Assembly: GCF_964340395.1 (NCBI RefSeq)
Contig: NC_135563.1
Span: 18,747,151-18,811,150, forward strand
From: Glandiceps talaboti
Taxonomy: Eukaryota; Hemichordata; Enteropneusta; Spengelidae
Length of the DNA stretch: 64,000 bases
Direction: 5' to 3'
The notes under the pieces are model-generated. The model saw only the letters and a list, made by a program, of their open reading frames with translations. It had not been told where the DNA came from and searched no databases. The translations under genes were made by a program, and so were the position numbers. Shown piece after piece: positions 55,101 to 61,100 of this stretch. Numbering within the stretch: the stretch's first letter is position 1; each line of letters begins with the position of its first letter.

Positions 55101-58100
55101 CCTGTCCATGGGATGGATCTGTCGTCTACTTCCTGCCTGTGTTTCATACACTGCTATTCTATAATGATCTACACCTGATTCAGGATCTTCAAAGTCCCAG
55201 TTGGCTGATAGCTGTGATGTACTAGACTGTCACAAGCAAAAAAAATAAACAAACTGATAAGTTGATGAAAATAATTCATTGAAGCATCCATTCCATTACA
55301 TTCACTATGAAATGTAATCCATTTCAAACTGTCAGAATCTTGCATGTGATATTTCCATGGTAACTTGTGTCTGGGCATATTTAAAATTCCAACAAAAAAG
55401 CTGATTGTAATATTGCAACAGGAAGTTATTAATTTCCAGCAATTTGTTAGTGGACAATATCATACGACTGCTTTCTCTGGCAATATATATTGTATATTCT
55501 AACTGGATGAGATTATTAATACCAGTAAGCTATGAGAATGTGACTTGTTGATGCTGAGAGTGAGACTGTTAACAAGGTGACAGCAAGTCAGAATTTTCTA
55601 TGAGATTTGTTGAGACCACCACACTTATGATACTGTGTCAGATGTAGGAAAAAGGCGTTCACATACAGAACAAGAACAAATATAGGAAACAGGTAAATAA
55701 AGAAATCATGCCAAGTTCACTACACTACATTTTAATCAGATTGACTCACTGTATACTGTCTATCAGTTCCTAGACTAGTACCATCACCAAGGAAATGTAC
55801 AACAGGGTTGGTAGTATCAACAACATAGCCATCAGATAATGTTGTTGTAGGGTTGTCAGCTTGGTTTATAGCATCTAGTTGTACATAGACATAATCTCCA
55901 TGATGTAGATGGAAATGATGCCAGTTGATAAAACTGATGTCTGGTGTCAGAGACTCTACTGTGTGTATCTGTTCTGCTTGTACACTGCCATTCACAGAGA
56001 TGCCTGGTAAGGGAAATATGGTAAACATGATTGCTGTCAGTAGCATTATACAACTTCAACTAAACATGGACATAACTTCATATTTTGAATGTAAGTAAAA
56101 ATTGATAAATTTGTGCCTGTCAATCAAGCATTGCAATTCTCACCTGCATCAGCATGTTGTCTATAAACACTGACACTATATTTCATGATATCTGACTCTG
56201 GATCACTGTAACCATTCCAGTTTGCTGATACTGTGGCTGTTTCTGAAGAATATTTTACGTCAACCAATTGGTCCAATCCATCCCTCAAGTCTCCCTCTAC
56301 TGGGGGTGTGGTGTCAACCAACACTAAGTATTATGCAACAGAACAGAAATTTTCCATTTCATGGTTATCAATGATATAATCAGTACTATAGCTTTACTTC
56401 TGTGAATAATACCTTGAAAAATAAATGGAATATGCAATGTAAAATATCAAGTTCTATCACTTAAAGGTGACTGGTTGCTGTGTTTTTTCTCCGAGCATAC
56501 ACACATCTATTAGCCACAGTATGTAAAATTGTAATCAATGTGTTCAATCGTTTATGCCCTGCATTGAATGTGTACATTTTTGGCTAGTGCATATGTGTAA
56601 GGCTGTGTTTGTTGTTTCTTACCTCCATTTGACCAAACTGATACATTCAATCGTTTATGTCCTGCATTGAAAGCATACAGTGTTGAGTAGTACATGGTAT
56701 TGTGAGTAAGGTTCACATCATCTCTGCACTGAACATATTCTGTGTGTTGAACGTCATGGAAACCAATGACATCATCACTACCAGGTGATGTACCAACTCC
56801 CCATCTGTACTTGCCTACAAAAATAAAATACAACATTCAAAATTTCTGATATTCAAGAGGTCTTTTTTGGTTAACGGCAAAAGGTAACTATATAAAATCT
56901 ACCTACCAGTGTATTTTACAGGGTTTCCAAACCAAAACTATGCTACATGGTACGGAAACTGGTGCAAGTTTTAACAGATTTTCCCCTCTGTTGGTAGGGT
57001 TCCCAAACCTTAGCAAGACACTTTTCAAATGCAAAAAGTTTGTATTTTAGTGGGTTTGTATAACATCTAGGAGTTTTACTCTATTGTACATGTATACCAT
57101 GTGGTAACATAATATTCAACTTGTTCATTTACTAAATAAAACAAAATACTCAACACCTAGTTTCAAATGAGAATATCAAATTATACTTTTAATTGGTTTT
57201 ACAAAATAGACAAAACTATCAATAGAAAACAGAGGACACAAGAATACAACCAATACCAGCAATATGGTAAAACATTAAAAAATATTCCATTGCTACAATT
57301 TAGGTACATTTTTCATGAATACATAAAATAAGAATAGTAAATTAAAATATTTCGCCAGTAAACACTTACTAATTCCACTTTGTTCATCATAGAAATTCTG
57401 CCAGTTTACACAGATAGTGTTCTGCATAGATTGATAATCAATGTCCACGCCTAGGTCTGGTCCATCAAACACATCTCCAGCTATTGGTGGACTGCGGTCT
57501 ACTATCACTGGGAAGTCTGAATGTCCGACTGTCCTCAAATCAACTGAAGATAAAAATATACTTGGTATTAAAATAACAAATACACAAAAACAAACAAGTG
57601 ACATCATCACTGAGATCACCTGCTATCTGTGGACTGTGGTCTACTATTTATCTATTACCAGATACTACCTTGAGAATGCAACACTGACACTCCCAATTCA
57701 CGAGGTTCTGCTACATCTCATCTTCACTTCAAAGCAGAGATTTCAGGAGTGTCACCAACATCCAACTATGGTCTATATTTTTACATATAATACACCATAA
57801 TTTTTCTCATAGCTATAGATTCAGAGAATATTTATACTAATTTTACAATACTACACTGAGAAAAACTGTTTTATTATGACTTACAACTGACCCAAGATTA
57901 CTGAATGAACCACTGCTTTAGTAAGCTAATCTATCTAAAACTAATCTAGTCTCTAATCCAAAAATTTAAAGACTCCAGAACCAAAGTACTGCTGAATGGC
58001 ACTAATAAGGGTCATTCCACACAGAATGCTTTTTTGAACATATGTCAATCTACACTATATACTTCTCTTACTTCGTACATATATTGACAAAGCATTTCTG

Positions 58101-61100
58101 CAACAAAATTTGTCTTAATTGTACACATTCTTCTTCTTCATTGTTACATACAATTTTCTGATCTTTCTGACAGTGGAAATGTATGATATATATAATACCA
58201 TTGGTGGAAAATATTACAAAATTATAGACAATACCATTATTGATTGCTCTGACTTTAATCCATGCTGGAATACCATCCGGAATACAGAAATCAAAGGAGA
58301 TATGAGTCAAATTGTCATGTCTTTGCCAACCAAGGAGATACACATCACGATTACTTCGCCCTAAACCAAAGTCTATCTCTCGAATGCCTGAATGAGGGTC
58401 ACTGAAACAAAGTGAAAATAAACAATCAATAACATTTTCTGATCTTGAATGTTCAAATTACTCAATAATAAGTGAGCAATAAATAAAGTACTAAGATCCA
58501 TTGAATGTTGTATTTTGGTCTACTTATATCACACTATATTCAGCCACTGAATGTTGTATTTTGGTCTACTTACGTCACATTATATTCAGCCAGTATGACA
58601 CATTCCATTTCATCATATTCCACAAGACGTATGTGATAAACAATTGGTGCAGTGTTGTCTATGATATAGGGTGTAGTATGACACACGGTTGTTGCTAAGG
58701 GCCCACCAAACTCCACCTTGTTGAGCGCCCTCACAGTTATATGATATGCACCATCTAGAATCACACACAAATAACATTAATGATTTCTCAGCGATTGAAG
58801 CAACTTTAAAATGTTATTGAAGAGGAAAAAATAATTTTCAAGATGAGCTTATTAAAACATAAACCTACAATTTTACAACATCGTTAGTCTTTGAGATCTG
58901 TCTGCTCTATAACACTAAAGTCATCATATTCCTCATCTCTCTAGGTTTTTGACCACAGAAATATTTATTTATCCAACTTGATAAAATTATATGAATCACA
59001 AACTTAAGTTACAATTAAATCACATTCAAACACTTTACTTACTAATTAAAGTACCAGAGAGCTAATTTTTTACTAACAGCAGATCAGATAATACAATCCT
59101 AAAATAGACAGACAAGTACATGAAGCTACCCAACATTTCTATTTGGTGGAAAACAACAGATAGAGTATTCCACTTGCAAGTCAGTTGTGGCTTGTGAACT
59201 GATATTTTAAAAAGGAACGTTTTCTGAGAAGGGGATCAAAAGTTCAATGATACATTTACAAATTGAACTCATTGTCCCTAATGACATACTTTGTACTTTA
59301 TTCTCCAGTGTTTAATATTAGTTTCACTGCATTGCTATTTCTATATACATACAATAGACCTGAGAATACACTAGAATTAAAATTTTTGTGAGTTTTTTTA
59401 TCAAAATTCTGTGTGCTGGGTATTGCTCCAATCTATTTTTAATACAGACATATACACAAGTACACAAGTACACACACACCATTCTTAGACTACAGATTTC
59501 CATTCACATTTGGGACTATAACATGACTCGGTTATGCTGCAAGTTCAGTTTCATACCCTTGAATATCAAAACAAAATTTTTCAATATAAGATGCAACTTT
59601 ATGAAATTATTACAATGTTATAAAAAAACATTGTCAAATAAAACAGGACGGTCTCAACAAAACTCAACTCAAAGAGTTTCCCAAACTCCTGACTAGCTTT
59701 CATATTGTTATCAAGAGAATATTGTTAGGTCAGTAAAACTGATACAAAAAATAGTGCCAATGGCGCTGTAGCACAGCTGTATTTGTCTGTTGCTATGGGT
59801 ATGGTCTTGTTGCTATGGAGATTTGCATACATTTTTGGAATCTTTATTCACTTGCCCACCCTTCCCAATTTTCATCTTTGCAATATAAACCATCATTTAG
59901 TTGTTGCTATGGGCATGGTCCTGTTGCTAGGCATATTTACAAAAAAACTTACCATCCAGATCAAGAGGATGTGCAATGCCTACGTGAGTCCATTCATTCT
60001 CATCAAATAAATGTGAATGTGGGTCTTTATGTGGGTGTACATCATCTTCACAATGGTCAGTTCCTACAGTCCAAGTGTATCCAAAAATATCCGTCTCATT
60101 GTCTCGGAAACCATCCCAATTGGCTGCAAAAAATCCACAATATTCATTAGCAAAAAATGAGTAAATTACTAATGATTTTTTTTGGTATTTTCTGCACTAA
60201 GTGTCAACTTTAATACTTTCAAAACATTTTCAAATGTTTCTAATAACTCAGAAAGTTATAAAGTGAAATTTTATCCAATATGCCAGGAAGTGTAAAACCT
60301 GGTAGCAACTTGCTTTATACAACTTACAACAACTGTATGACTACGTGTGAAGTGGACAGGATGGAAAATTAATCTAATCATCTATACTTGATAACATTTG
60401 TTTGCTGTTCAGGAGTGTGATATACATATGGTATAGAAGTGTCATCATCAACTGATAAGTCTGGACAACAACATACCTCAGATACCTGATATGCATTTAT
60501 TGGTTCATGTACAACCAATGGTTCATGGCCATCAAATGTACACCTGGTACCTGGATGCCAACTTTCTGAGATGTATTTATTGGCTCTTGTATAAAACATA
60601 TCAACCAATGGTTCGTGGCCATTAAATGTACATCTGTTACCCAGATGACAACTTACCTGAGACATATTTATTGGCTCTTGTATAAAACATATGAACCAAT
60701 GGTTCATGGCCATTAAATGTACACCTGTTACCCAGATGACAACTTACCTGAGACATATTTATTGGCTCTCGTATACAACATATCAACCAATGGTTCGTGG
60801 CCATTAAATGTACATCTGTTACCCAGATGACAACTTACCTGAGACATATTTATTGGCTCTCGTATACAACATATCAACCAATGGTTCGTGGCCATTAAAT
60901 GCACACATGGAGCCTGGTCCATCTATAATAGATCTTTGAAAAGAGAAGAGAAAAAATAGTTCAATCTGAATTCATGAATTCCAAATTCAAATTGCTAGTA
61001 TTTTCAAAGACAGAGAGCTGTACTACATATTACATTACTATAATTTTATATAAGAGTTCATTAAAGAGGTCACATGGATGAAAATTTGGTATTTATTTTT

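Noticed and set aside
60378-60922. Separate repeat protein with [10 protein letters not shown] units
   Set aside because: The units are tandem copies of exon 4 separated by donor sequence; reading through requires frame changes and meets stops.
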